From NCBI RefSeq assembly GCF_034653355.1, contig NZ_JAYEER010000004.1, positions 620,001 through 684,000 of the forward strand: a stretch of DNA of 64,000 nucleotides, written 5' to 3'. Numbering within the stretch: the stretch's first letter is position 1; every line of letters begins with the position of its first letter. A program made the position numbers and the translations under genes. Positions 38,556 to 47,157 of the stretch are shown one piece after another. The notes under the pieces were generated by a model that saw only the letters and a program-made list of their open reading frames with translations, searched no databases and was not told the DNA's origin. The DNA comes from Nitrospirillum sp034653355. GTDB taxonomy: Bacteria > Pseudomonadota > Alphaproteobacteria > Azospirillales > Azospirillaceae.

Positions 38556-39893
38556 ATGAGTGCGGGCAAGCGGTTGAAACTGGGCTTCATCCTTCATGGC
38601 GTGGGCCGCACCTGGGGTGACTGGCGCCACCCGGACGCCCAGCCCGACGCCAGCACCAACTTCGCCTTCTACAAGCGCCAGGCGCAGGTGGCGGAGAAGG
38701 GCAAGTTCGACTTCCTGTTCGTGGCCGACAGCGTCTACATCACCGAGAAGTCCAGCCCCCATTACCTGAACCGGTTCGAGCCGCTGACCATCCTGTCAGC
38801 GCTGGCCGGCGCCACCAGCCATATCGGTCTGGTCGGCACCCTGACCGTCAGCTACAGCGAACCTTACAACGTGGCGCGGCAGTTCGCCTCGCTGGACCAT
38901 ATCAGCGGCGGCCGCGCGGGCTGGAACGTGGTCACCAGCTGGCTGGAGGGCAGCGCCGCCAACTACAGCAAGGCGCAGCACCTCGCCCACGACCAGCGCT
39001 ATCGCCTGGCGGCCGAGTATCTGGACGTGGTCCAGGGCCTGTGGGACAGTTGGGAGGATGACGCCCTGGTCCATGACAAGGAAAGCGGCGTCTTCTTCGA
39101 CCCGAAGAAGCTGAACACCCTGGACCACAAAGGGGAGTTCTTCCAGGTGCGGGGGCCATTGAACATCGCCCGTTCGCCCCAGGGACAGCCGGTGATCTTC
39201 CAGGCCGGCGCGTCGGACGATGGCAAGAACTTCGCCGCCAAGCACGCCGACGCCATCTTCGTCGGCCAGGACGACCTGGTGGAGGCCCAGGCTTACTACG
39301 CCGACGTGAAGGCGCGGGCCGCCGGCTTCGGCCGCGATCCGGACAAGGTGTTCATCCTCCCGGGCGTGGCGCCGGTGGTGGGCGCCACCGAGGCGGAAGC
39401 CGAGGCCAAGTATCAGGAACTGGCCAACCTGGTGTCCATCGAGAATGCCCTGTCCATGCTGGGCCGGCCGTTCAACGACCACGATTTTAGCCAGTACGAC
39501 TTGGACGCTCCATTCCCCGAGGTCGGGGCCGATGCGTACAACAGCACCCAGAGTGCCGTGCTGAAGATCGTGGCGGCCGCCAAGGCGGACAACCTGACCC
39601 TGCGCCAGGTCGCCCAGCGCTTCGCCACCCCGCGCGGCAATTTCGTCGGCACGCCGGAACAGATCGCCGACAAGTTCCAGCAGTGGCTGGAGGCCAAGGC
39701 CGCCGACGGCTTCGTCTTCTTCGAGGCGCTGCCCAAGCAGTTGGACGTGTTCGTGGAGACGGTGGTGCCCATCCTCCAGGACCGCGGCCTGCTGCGCCGG
39801 GAGTATGAGGGCGAGACCTTCCGCGACAATCTGGGGCTGGAGATCCCCGTCAATCGCTTCACCGCGCGCAAGGCGGAAAAAGGCGCGGCGTAG
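38556..39893 (+). CDS. LLM-class flavin-dependent monooxygenase (NtaA/SnaA/DszA type)
   Basis: A 445-residue FMN-linked monooxygenase. KLGFILHGVGRTWGDWRHPDA at the N terminus, YFNRFEPLTILSALAGATSHIGL-like (here HYLNRFEPLTILSALA), GRAGWNVVTSW and FVGTPEQIADKFQQW are characteristic of the NtaA/SnaA/DszA group that oxidises chelators, sulfonates, or heterocycles with reduced FMN from a separate reductase. No reductase gene is adjacent. ATG 38556 is supported by GGAGG at 6-7 bases; the frame opens far upstream inside the SDR. It lies 106 bases after the SDR and may share its transcript. Confidence 0.92.
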   Translation: MSAGKRLKLGFILHGVGRTWGDWRHPDAQPDASTNFAFYKRQAQVAEKGKFDFLFVADSVYITEKSSPHYLNRFEPLTILSALAGATSHIGLVGTLTVSYSEPYNVARQFASLDHISGGRAGWNVVTSWLEGSAANYSKAQHLAHDQRYRLAAEYLDVVQGLWDSWEDDALVHDKESGVFFDPKKLNTLDHKGEFFQVRGPLNIARSPQGQPVIFQAGASDDGKNFAAKHADAIFVGQDDLVEAQAYYADVKARAAGFGRDPDKVFILPGVAPVVGATEAEAEAKYQELANLVSIENALSMLGRPFNDHDFSQYDLDAPFPEVGADAYNSTQSAVLKIVAAAKADNLTLRQVAQRFATPRGNFVGTPEQIADKFQQWLEAKAADGFVFFEALPKQLDVFVETVVPILQDRGLLRREYEGETFRDNLGLEIPVNRFTARKAEKGAA

Positions 39894-40045
39894 ACGGCAG
39901 GGGGCGGCGGGCAGGGGGGAGGTTCGCACGGCGCCCAACCCCTTCGCACGATTGATGGCCTAATGAAAAGTTGTATCCACCCGGAGACATTGCGCCGCCG
40001 CCCTTGGGATGGACATGCTGTGCCATCCATTGGGGGGAGTGGCTT

Positions 40046-40717
40046 ATGGGCAAAGCATATGCTGTCGGGGCTGTTGTCGCCGCCATGCTGGTGGCTGGTC
40101 CCGCCTTCGGACAGGCGACCGCCCGGCCTTGCGGCGTGGAGGAGGCGGCCGGCCCCGCCTGCCTGATGGCCCACCAGAACATCGCCGCCCTGCCGGAAGG
40201 CGACATTTATTGGCACTTGGACACCTTCCCCTCCAAGGCGGCGGCGGAGGCGGTGGCCAGCAAGACGGGCAGCGTCGTCGCCGCTTTCGGCAAGGTCTGG
40301 CTGTTCACCATCGAAGGGAGAGGATGGCGGCCCCCGCAGGGCAGTACGCATGTGGCAGACATCGGGCCCCTGCCGGTGACCTCCGCGGCCTCCTATTCGG
40401 CGGAATATCTGCGTTCGGTCTTCACGCCCGGCATGACGGCGCCCCTGCACGTGCATTCTGGACCGGAGGCCTTCTACGCGCTGACCGGGGATACATGCCT
40501 GGAGACGCCGGCCGGTGCGCGGCAGGAGCGGGGACCGGGCAACAGCCTGGTGGTCGAAGGCGGCCCGCCGATGCTGCTCATGGCCATCGGCACGGCGCCG
40601 CGCCATGGCTTCGCCCTGATCCTGCACGATGCCGCCCGGCCGCCGACCACCCTGATCCAGGATTGGAAGCCGCAAGGGCTGTGCGCGCAGCAGTTCGCGC
40701 GCGATCAGGCGCAATAG
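40046..40717 (+). CDS. Secreted cupin-domain protein
   Basis: A 223-residue exported protein. The signal peptide is MGKAYAVGAVVAAMLVAGPAFG (cleavage near residue 22). The mature part shows MTAPLHVHSGPEAFYALTGDTCLETPAG, the cupin metal-binding HxHxxxE-like strand pair, so it is a small beta-barrel of unknown substrate. GGGGAG lies before ATG 40046; a longer frame from 39971 would spoil the signal peptide. It converges with leuA. Confidence 0.8.
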   Translation: MGKAYAVGAVVAAMLVAGPAFGQATARPCGVEEAAGPACLMAHQNIAALPEGDIYWHLDTFPSKAAAEAVASKTGSVVAAFGKVWLFTIEGRGWRPPQGSTHVADIGPLPVTSAASYSAEYLRSVFTPGMTAPLHVHSGPEAFYALTGDTCLETPAGARQERGPGNSLVVEGGPPMLLMAIGTAPRHGFALILHDAARPPTTLIQDWKPQGLCAQQFARDQAQ

Positions 40718-40794
40718 CGACGGGACGGCCCTCCTCGAAGGATCGGCCCATTTGCTCACCCGCCTGCGCGCTTTCATCGACTTAGCGCAGGCGC

Positions 40795-40823
40795 CAGGGT
40801 CGTCCGCAGGCGGGACGACCCTG
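40795..40823. terminator. Hairpin between convergent cupin and leuA genes
   Basis: Perfect 11-bp stem CAGGGTCGTCC (40795-40805) / GGACGACCCTG (40813-40823), 13 bases past the leuA stop on the - strand. No T-run follows, so termination would need Rho or act as an RNA end-stabiliser. Confidence 0.5.
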
Positions 40824-40835
40824 AACCATGGTTGA

Positions 40836-42503
40836 TCAGCCCGCCCCGTTGGCGGCGCTGAGCACGGCGCGGACGGAGGCGGTGGCGACGTCGGTGTCGA
40901 TGCCGACGCCGAAGACCTTGCGGCCGTCGCCGGTGCGGCATTCGACATAAGCCGCGGCGCGGGCGTCGCCGCCGTGGCCGATGGCGTGTTCCTGGTAATC
41001 GACGATGTCCAGGTCCACGCCGCAATCGACCTTCAGGGCGGCCAGCACGCTGGACAGCAGACCATTGCCCCGGCCGCTGATGCTGCGTTCCTCCCGGCCC
41101 ACGCTGACGCGGCCGACGAACATACGCTCCTTGCTGCCGGCGGTGCCCGTCTCCTGATAGTCGATCAGCTCGAAACGCTGCAGGCCGGTGAGGCAGTAGG
41201 TGTCCTGGAAGATGGACCAGATGTCGGCGGCGGTCAGCTCGCGGCTGGTCTCGTCGGCGTAGCCCTGGATCACCCGGCTGAAGTCGATCTGCAGGGGGCG
41301 GGGCAGCTTCAGGCCCTTGTCCTGTTCGATGACCCAGGCGATGCCGCCCTTGCCCGACTGGCTGTTGACGCGGATGACGGCCTCATAGCCGCAGCCCAGG
41401 TCGGTGGGGTCGATGGGCAGGTAGGGCACGTCCCAGAACTGATCGTTGCGGCCGGCCTGCGCCGCGAAGCCCTTCTTGATGGCGTCCTGGTGCGATCCGG
41501 AGAAGGCGGTGAACACCAGCTCACCGGCATAGGGGTGGCGGGGGTGCACCGGGATCTGATTGCAGTACTGCACCGTCTGCACGACCGACTGGATGTCGGA
41601 GAAGTCCAGGCCCGGGTCCACGCCCTGGGTGTACAGGTTCAGGCCCAGGGTCACCAGGTCGACATTGCCCGTGCGCTCGCCATTGCCGAACAGGCAGCCC
41701 TCGACACGGTCGGCACCGGCCTGCACCGCCAGTTCCGCCGCCGCCACGCCGGTGCCCCGGTCGTTGTGCGGGTGGACGCTGATGATGACGCTGTCGCGGC
41801 GGCTGATCTGGCGGCAGAAGCGCTCGATCTGGTCGGCGTAGATGTGGGGGCCGGCGGCCTCCACCGTCGCCGGCAGGTTCAGGATGACGGGCTTGTCGGG
41901 CGTGGGCTGCAGCACGTCCAGCACGGCCTCGCACACCTCCAGGGCGAAATCGGGCTCGGCGGTGCTGAAGGTCTCGGGCGAGTATTCGAAGATCCAGTCG
42001 GTCTCGGGATACTTCTTCGCCTGCTCGCGCATGATGGTCACGCCCTTGACGGCGATGTCCTTGATGCCGGCCCGGTCCATGCCGAAGACGATGCGGCGCC
42101 AGGCGGGGGAGATGGCGTTGTACATGTGGACGATGGCGCGGGGGGCGCCCCGCAGGCTCTCGAACGTGCGCTCGATCAGGTCGCGGCGCGCCTGGGTCAG
42201 CACCTGGACGGTGACGTCGTCGGGGACCTTGCCGCCCTCCACCAGGCTGCGGACGAAATCGAATTCGGTCTGCGAGGCGGAGGGGAAGCCGACCTCGATC
42301 TCCTTGAAGCCGATCCTCACCAGCATGTCGAAGAAGCGCTGCTTCTTCTCCGCGTCCATGGGATCGATCAGGGCCTGGTTGCCGTCGCGCAGGTCGGTGG
42401 ACAGCCAGCGCGGCGCTTGGGTGATGGCGCAGGACGGCCAGGTGCGGTCGGGCAGGTCCGCGTGGGCGAAGGGGCGGTATTTGGTGGAGGGATCGCGCAA
42501 CAT
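40836..42503 (-). CDS. leuA: 2-Isopropylmalate synthase LeuA
   Basis: A 555-residue enzyme that condenses acetyl-CoA with 2-ketoisovalerate, the committed step of leucine synthesis. It is the long LeuA type (LeuA type 2) with LSTDLRDGNQALIDPM (metal/substrate Asp) near residue 34, the HPHNDRGTGVAAAELA metal site, EGCLFGNGERTGNVDLV and a C-terminal regulatory domain (about 440-555) for leucine feedback. All active-site residues are visible. It is preceded by a leucine attenuator (leader peptide, hairpins and promoter at 42661-42834), so expression should respond to charged tRNA-Leu. Confidence 0.96.
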   Translation of the reverse strand: MLRDPSTKYRPFAHADLPDRTWPSCAITQAPRWLSTDLRDGNQALIDPMDAEKKQRFFDMLVRIGFKEIEVGFPSASQTEFDFVRSLVEGGKVPDDVTVQVLTQARRDLIERTFESLRGAPRAIVHMYNAISPAWRRIVFGMDRAGIKDIAVKGVTIMREQAKKYPETDWIFEYSPETFSTAEPDFALEVCEAVLDVLQPTPDKPVILNLPATVEAAGPHIYADQIERFCRQISRRDSVIISVHPHNDRGTGVAAAELAVQAGADRVEGCLFGNGERTGNVDLVTLGLNLYTQGVDPGLDFSDIQSVVQTVQYCNQIPVHPRHPYAGELVFTAFSGSHQDAIKKGFAAQAGRNDQFWDVPYLPIDPTDLGCGYEAVIRVNSQSGKGGIAWVIEQDKGLKLPRPLQIDFSRVIQGYADETSRELTAADIWSIFQDTYCLTGLQRFELIDYQETGTAGSKERMFVGRVSVGREERSISGRGNGLLSSVLAALKVDCGVDLDIVDYQEHAIGHGGDARAAAYVECRTGDGRKVFGVGIDTDVATASVRAVLSAANGAG

Positions 42504-42660
42504 GGTCAGGGCGTCTCTGCTGCTATGTATTCAGTCGGGGGAGGTGAATACGGCCAAGGGTACAGCCGCCGGATGGCCGTCAGGCCCGGCGACCGCCGGT
42601 AAGGAGCGGGCGCGCGGCGAGGCTCAGCGGCTGGGCGCTGGCGGCGGTGCTGGCTTTGGC

Positions 42661-42678
42661 AGAAAAGCCCCTGGGGGC
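42661..42678 (-). terminator. Weak hairpin with T-run in the leuA leader
   Basis: On the - strand GCCCCCAGGGGC is followed by TTTTCT (42661-42666). The stem is only four base pairs, so on its own it is a weak terminator. A second dyad, CGCCGG/CCGGCG (42567-42591), lies closer to leuA. Either could be the attenuated structure. Confidence 0.4.
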
Positions 42679-42744
42679 GGCATGACACGACATTTGGGAA
42701 ACTCGCGAACCTTGCGCAGACTTATGACGAAATCCCCGGTCCTC

Positions 42745-42795
42745 TCAGGAGGCCGGGTTCATAAGAAGCAGCAGGGTGGTCGCGAAGTCGGTCAT
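42745..42795 (-). CDS. leuA leader peptide (16 residues, leucine attenuator)
   Basis: The - strand frame ATG 42795 to TGA 42745 encodes MTDFATTLLLLMNPAS, with four consecutive leucine codons (CTG CTG CTT CTT) in the middle, 241 bases upstream of leuA. This is the classic structure of a leucine attenuator: ribosomes stall on Leu codons when leucyl-tRNA is scarce, which favours a read-through fold of the leader RNA. No Shine-Dalgarno sequence precedes the ATG; it lies 9 bases after the -10, so the message is probably leaderless. Confidence 0.85.
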   Translation of the reverse strand: MTDFATTLLLLMNPAS

Positions 42796-42804
42796 GATGG
42801 GCAG

Positions 42805-42834
42805 GATAAAAGCGGCATCCGGCGGGCGTGTCAA
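42805..42834 (-). promoter_or_regulatory. leuA leader promoter
   Basis: On the - strand TTGACA (42829-42834) is followed by an 18-base spacer and TTTATC (42805-42810). The leader peptide ATG (42793-42795) begins nine bases beyond the -10, so transcription should start within a few bases of the ATG. Confidence 0.7.
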
Positions 42835-42870
42835 GCGAACACGCTCACGAAATTTCAAGGGCGGCCATGC

Positions 42871-42980
42871 CCCGGCATCAAAGGGTCGATGCCGGGCCGT
42901 TGGCGACAATCTTTGGTCGCTCAGCCTAATGTCGGCGGCACGAGATAAAGACTCGTGCCGCCGTAGCCCGCGACCGCGGG
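42871..42980. other. Three GC-rich hairpins between the leuA leader and TonB receptor
   Basis: Stems: CCCGGCATC/GATGCCGGG (42871-42879 / 42888-42896), CGGCGGCACGAG/CTCGTGCCGCCG (42933-42944 / 42952-42963) and GCCCGC/GCGGGC (42965-42980). No T-runs follow. Positioned downstream of the receptor stop (43055) and just upstream of the leuA promoter, the middle one is the best candidate to end the receptor transcript. No gene is supported in 42835-43054. Confidence 0.5.
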
Positions 42981-43054
42981 CGCCGGAGTGAGCACCGGAG
43001 GAGCGGAACGAGGACAGCCAAAGGCCCGGACGAGCCTGCCGGCGCCTGAGGAAC

Positions 43055-45220
43055 TCACAAATCAAGCGTGGCTGAGAAGCGCACGGTGGCCGGCATGCCC
43101 GAGTAGAGCGTGGGGCCGCCGGTAGCCCAGTAGCGCTCATTGGTCACGTTGTCGGCGTTGACGCGCAGGGTCAGGCCATTCCCCTGCACCTGGGTCTTGT
43201 AGCTGGCCCCCAGGCTCAGCGTGGTGTAGGCGGGCAGGGTGGCGCGATTCTGCGCATCCGCCGCGCGGTCGCCGGTATAGTAGACGCCGGCGTTCAGGCC
43301 CACGCCGTCCAGGAAATCCGGATGGTATTCCGCGAAGACGGAACCGGACCAGCGCGGCGTGTTCTCCACCCGCCTGCCATCCTGGTAGACGCTGCCGGTG
43401 TTCTCCTGAAGGGCGTTCAGGTACTGGCCGCTGACCATGATCGACAGGTCGGGCAGCACCTCCCCCTGGATGGAGGCTTCGACGCCCTGGTGGATGGCCT
43501 GGCCGTTCAGGACGTAGGTGTTGTGGATGTCGGTGTAGGCCAGGCCCCGGTCGATGTGGAACCAGGCCAGCGACATCATGGCGCCGGCCACCTCCATGCG
43601 GCCGCCCACCTCCACCTGCTTGCTGACGATGGGATTCAGGATGCTGCCGGCATTGGTGGTGCCGTCGGGCGCGGTGCCCGCACTCTCCAGCCCCTCGATA
43701 TAGGTCGCGTACAGGCTGGACTTGGGCGTCAGCTTATAAACCAGGCCGGCCGTGGGGGTGACCGTCTGCACGGCGTAATTGCTGGTGGCGGAAGAGGTGT
43801 CGTAATCGACATAGCGGGCGCCGGCGATCAGCAGCCAGCTTTCGCCCAGGTGCGCCATGTCCATGATGTAGCCGCCGGTGTCGATGTTCACGCTGCCCGC
43901 CTGCAAGCGGGTGGTGGTGAACTTCAGCGTGTCGTAAGCGACATCCACGGGATCGTACAGGTTCTGCTTGATCGCGGTGTAGGACTGCTGGTGCTGGTCT
44001 TCCTGCGTCTGGCGGTTGCGGCTGAAGCCCACCAGCAGCTCATGGCTGATGGGGCCGGTGTCAAGCTTGCCCGATACCTCCAGCCGCAGGTTCTGGTTGC
44101 GGTATTCCTGGTCGGGCGTATAGGTGCCGCTGATGGTGCCGGCGCCGGTGGCCAGGTTGATGCCGCCGAGGTTGGCGATGGTGCGTTGCCGCCGGGTGGA
44201 GGCGACGCCGAACTCCGCACGGGCGGACCAGTCGTCGGTGATGGCGTAATCGGCGCGGCCCACCACGTTGGTCGCCCAGGTGTTGTAGGGTGGGTTCAGG
44301 GGGGCGAAGCGCAGGCTGGGGTCCGGGATGGACGGCAGGATGATGGTGCCGCCGTTGCCGCCCTTGGCGCCCACGGCGGTGGGCAGGGTGATGCCGCCCG
44401 GCTCATCCATTTCGCGGCGGTAGTATTCGGCGTCCAGCTTAAAGGTCAGGCGCTCGCTGGCGCGCCAGTCGAAGGCGCCGCTCATCAGCCAGCGCCGGCC
44501 GTCGACATCATTCACCGGCGTGCCAATGCGCGAGGCATAGCCGTTGATGCGCGCGCCGTATTCGTTGTGGTCGCCAAATTCGCGCCCGATGTCGAAGCCG
44601 CTGCCGAAACTGCCGTTGTTGTCACCGTTCAGGGTGTAGCTGGTGACGGGGTCGGATCCCGCCCGCTTGGTCACCACGTTGACGATGCCCGACGGCGTGC
44701 TGATGCCGTAGTAGAGCGCCGACACGCCCTTCAGCAACTCAACCCGCTGCTTGTTCTCGATGGGGATGGGGCCCAGGTTGATGATGGGCAGCGAGCCGTT
44801 CAGGCGATAATTGGTGCGGGCGTTCATCAGCACGCCGCGTGAGACGAAGTTGTTGCTGGTCAGGGGGCTGGTGGCTTGCTGCGTCACGCCGGGGGTGTTG
44901 CGCAGCGCGTCGTCCAGTCCTTGCGCCCCCTGGGCGTCCAGCAGGGCGCGCGGCAGGATGGACACGGTCAGTGGCGTGTCCAGCAACGACTGGTTCCGGA
45001 AGGCGCCGACCTGCACCACCTCCGCCTTGAAGGAGGGGGTCTGGGTGCCGGTCACGATGATGTCGTCCAGGGCCTTTTCCTGGCCGGCGTCGGTGGCGGC
45101 GGCCGTCGTGTCCACGGCGGCGTCCATCGCTTCCGTGGCCATCGCTTCCGTGGCCTGGGCCCGCAAGGGGGCCTGCATCGCCGCCAACAGGGCAAGCATC
45201 GACACGGCGCACTTTTTCAT
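43055..45220 (-). CDS. TonB-dependent siderophore receptor
   Basis: A 721-residue outer-membrane receptor. It has a signal peptide (MKKCAVSMLALLAAMQAPLRAQA), the TonB box-like DDIIVTGTQTP (about residues 51-61), a plug with LLDTPLTVSILPRALLDAQGAQ and ALRNTPGVTQQA, and a 22-strand barrel ending in the aromatic-rich FSATLDL with Leu last. This is the FhuA/FcuA-like siderophore type; which siderophore is unknown. A Fur-box-like site lies at 45265-45283 upstream. The first part of this gene and its upstream sequence are partly copied at 47290-47425. Confidence 0.93.
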   Translation of the reverse strand: MKKCAVSMLALLAAMQAPLRAQATEAMATEAMDAAVDTTAAATDAGQEKALDDIIVTGTQTPSFKAEVVQVGAFRNQSLLDTPLTVSILPRALLDAQGAQGLDDALRNTPGVTQQATSPLTSNNFVSRGVLMNARTNYRLNGSLPIINLGPIPIENKQRVELLKGVSALYYGISTPSGIVNVVTKRAGSDPVTSYTLNGDNNGSFGSGFDIGREFGDHNEYGARINGYASRIGTPVNDVDGRRWLMSGAFDWRASERLTFKLDAEYYRREMDEPGGITLPTAVGAKGGNGGTIILPSIPDPSLRFAPLNPPYNTWATNVVGRADYAITDDWSARAEFGVASTRRQRTIANLGGINLATGAGTISGTYTPDQEYRNQNLRLEVSGKLDTGPISHELLVGFSRNRQTQEDQHQQSYTAIKQNLYDPVDVAYDTLKFTTTRLQAGSVNIDTGGYIMDMAHLGESWLLIAGARYVDYDTSSATSNYAVQTVTPTAGLVYKLTPKSSLYATYIEGLESAGTAPDGTTNAGSILNPIVSKQVEVGGRMEVAGAMMSLAWFHIDRGLAYTDIHNTYVLNGQAIHQGVEASIQGEVLPDLSIMVSGQYLNALQENTGSVYQDGRRVENTPRWSGSVFAEYHPDFLDGVGLNAGVYYTGDRAADAQNRATLPAYTTLSLGASYKTQVQGNGLTLRVNADNVTNERYWATGGPTLYSGMPATVRFSATLDL

Positions 45221-45264
45221 CGTGTTTCCATTATTCAGTCAGGATCGGTCGGCACCCTGATACT

Positions 45265-45283
45265 GATAATGAGAAACGATCGC
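45265..45283. promoter_or_regulatory. Fur-box-like site upstream of TonB receptor
   Basis: GATAATGAGAAACGATCGC matches 13 of 19 positions of the Fur consensus (GATAATGATAATCATTATC), with the first eight identical, 44 bases before the receptor ATG. This fits iron-repressed expression, assuming a Fur- or related regulator reads it in this organism. Confidence 0.5.
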
Positions 45284-45376
45284 AACATCGATTTTAACAA
45301 GATCGTTAGGCGCTTTTGACAGGGGCGGGGATGAACCGGCGCTCGGGACCGATCAGGTCAGGAAGGGATTGGCGCC

Positions 45377-46039
45377 TCAAGGTTCGTGCGGATTGGAAGT
45401 GGGTTGCTCCCTCCCCAACTCCGCAACAGCTTCCCGGGCGGCCAGTTCCGCCCGCCTGCGCATGTCCTGCTCCGACGGGGCCGGCAGCCCAAGTAGCACG
45501 CGATAGTCATCGAGACCGACCAACCGCTCGAAGAAATCACGGCCGATCTTGCGCCGTCGCTCCACCGGCATGCTGGAGGTCTCGGCCCGAGTTGACAGAA
45601 AAGAGTCCAGCCTTTCGACGTGCGCGTTGATCAGGCCATCGTACGCCAACGCACCAAGGTGCGGAAATCGTCGTATTTCGGTCATGACGACCCGGAGCAG
45701 GTTGGTCGTCTTCTCGCCGCGAATGCGCTCCTGGAACATCACGCCGATAAATAGAAGAATCTCCGCGAGCGGATTCTTCAAAGCCTCCTCGATCTTGACC
45801 AACTCTTCCATATCGGCCGGGTGGCACGCGCTTTCCATTACCGCGGCGAAGAGATCGTCTTTGGTTTGAGCATGGCGGTACAACGTCATGATTGAAACGC
45901 CAGCTTCACGGGCGATGCTCTCCATTCCACTGCCGGCATAGCCGTCCCGCACGAACGCCTGCTCGGCGGCCGCCACGATTGCGGCGCGCTTACGCGCCAT
46001 CACTTTCGCTCTCGGATGATCGGGGGACCAATCCCTCAT
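45377..46039 (-). CDS. TetR family transcriptional regulator
   Basis: A 220-residue repressor. The DNA-binding helix set is IVAAAEQAFVRDGYAGSGMESIAREAGVSIMTLYRHAQTKDDLFAAVM (about residues 20-66). The C-terminal domain resembles TetR_C (AefR-like). It is divergent from the metallo-beta-lactamase-fold gene, with nested inverted repeats exactly in the 77-base spacer, so it likely represses both. Base composition is lower in GC than the flanking genes, which suggests a different origin for the pair. Confidence 0.9.
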   Translation of the reverse strand: MRDWSPDHPRAKVMARKRAAIVAAAEQAFVRDGYAGSGMESIAREAGVSIMTLYRHAQTKDDLFAAVMESACHPADMEELVKIEEALKNPLAEILLFIGVMFQERIRGEKTTNLLRVVMTEIRRFPHLGALAYDGLINAHVERLDSFLSTRAETSSMPVERRRKIGRDFFERLVGLDDYRVLLGLPAPSEQDMRRRAELAAREAVAELGREQPTSNPHEP

Positions 46040-46053
46040 GCCTGTTGACTCCT

Positions 46054-46083
46054 AACGATAGTCATCGCTATCGTTATAGCGAT
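46054..46083. promoter_or_regulatory. Nested operator for the divergent TetR / MBL-fold pair
   Basis: Two perfect 8-bp inverted repeats overlap: AACGATAG (46054-46061) / CTATCGTT (46068-46075) and ATCGCTAT (46064-46071) / ATAGCGAT (46076-46083). A TTGACT (46045-46050) upstream suits a -35 for the MBL gene. Such overlapping palindromes in a divergent spacer are typical of TetR autoregulation. Confidence 0.75.
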
Positions 46084-46116
46084 AATGTGCGTTATTGTTA
46101 CACGAAAGGCAGATCA

Positions 46117-47100
46117 ATGGCCCAGGCTATCGAAGGCGGGAACCCGCTTTTGGCGCGGATGCATCGCCACCCGATCAACAGCACGCTGATCGGGCTCGCG
46201 ATACTGCTCTTGGGGGTGCTGCTCTGGTTCGCCTGGACTTTCGCACCGGTCCGGCTCGATGTGCCGCAAGTCGATGTCGGGGCGCTGCCGCCAGCCACAC
46301 CTCCGGCGGCCATGTCGATCAGTGCGATGCCGACAGGAACATACGAAACCCCCGCGGCGTTGGCATTTCGGGGCGGTTCGTGGAGCGAGAAGCGCGCATT
46401 CGCCGCGAGCGGCGTCCTCGTGCGGCATCCCAAGGGGAACCTGCTGATCGACACGGGGTTCGGGCGGAATGTCGAGCAGCAATTGAAACTGCTGCCCTCG
46501 CTCCAACAGTCGCCTCACCACCTTGGCACGCCCATCATCGATCAGTTGGCCGGGGGGGCTGCCGACACGGTTACCGCGATCATTCCGACCCATGCTCACT
46601 GGGACCACATCAGCGGTGTGGACGATTTCCACGGCATACCCGTCCTGGTAGATGATGATGGCCAGCGCTTTATCGGCTCGCATGGTGAGGGCACCGAGGT
46701 GCTCAACAGCTTTCATGGGGTCACCTATCAGGCCTATCACTTCGATGGCGGCCCCTATCTCGGTTTCCCAAGCAGCCACGACGTCTACGGTGACGGCTCG
46801 GTTGTGATCGTGCCGGCACCCGGCCATACACCGGACTCGGTCGTCGTCTTCGTCAACCTGCCCTCGGGCAAGCGCTATGCCTTTGTCGGTGATCTCGTTT
46901 GGCAGATGGAAGGGCTGACGCGGCCAGCGGAAAAGCCTTGGATGATGCGGTTCCTGATTGGCGAAAATCGCGCCGAAATACAGATGGCCATCGCGCGCAT
47001 CCGCGCGGCAACCACGCTCTATCCCCAGATCACGGCCGTTCCCGCGCATGACGGTCGCGCGTTCAGCTCTATCGCCGTCTATCCAGCGTCAACCCGCTGA
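46117..47100 (+). CDS. Membrane-anchored metallo-beta-lactamase-fold hydrolase
   Basis: A 327-residue protein. Residues about 25-45 (STLIGLAILLLGVLLWFAWTF) form one membrane anchor. The MBL domain follows, with GVLVRHPKGNLLIDTGFG and the zinc motif IPTHAHWDHISG (HxHxDH), then APGHTPDSVVVF and FVGDLVW. Substrate is not decidable; this fold covers lactonases, esterases and related hydrolases. AAAGG precedes ATG 46117 at 9 bases; the frame is open further upstream but lacks a comparable signal. It is controlled presumably by the divergent TetR protein. Confidence 0.85.
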   Translation: MAQAIEGGNPLLARMHRHPINSTLIGLAILLLGVLLWFAWTFAPVRLDVPQVDVGALPPATPPAAMSISAMPTGTYETPAALAFRGGSWSEKRAFAASGVLVRHPKGNLLIDTGFGRNVEQQLKLLPSLQQSPHHLGTPIIDQLAGGAADTVTAIIPTHAHWDHISGVDDFHGIPVLVDDDGQRFIGSHGEGTEVLNSFHGVTYQAYHFDGGPYLGFPSSHDVYGDGSVVIVPAPGHTPDSVVVFVNLPSGKRYAFVGDLVWQMEGLTRPAEKPWMMRFLIGENRAEIQMAIARIRAATTLYPQITAVPAHDGRAFSSIAVYPASTR

Positions 47101-47157
47101 CGCGGTAAAAGTCGTTTGACTCAAAGACGCGCCGGATGCGGGGGTAAATCGGCGTGG

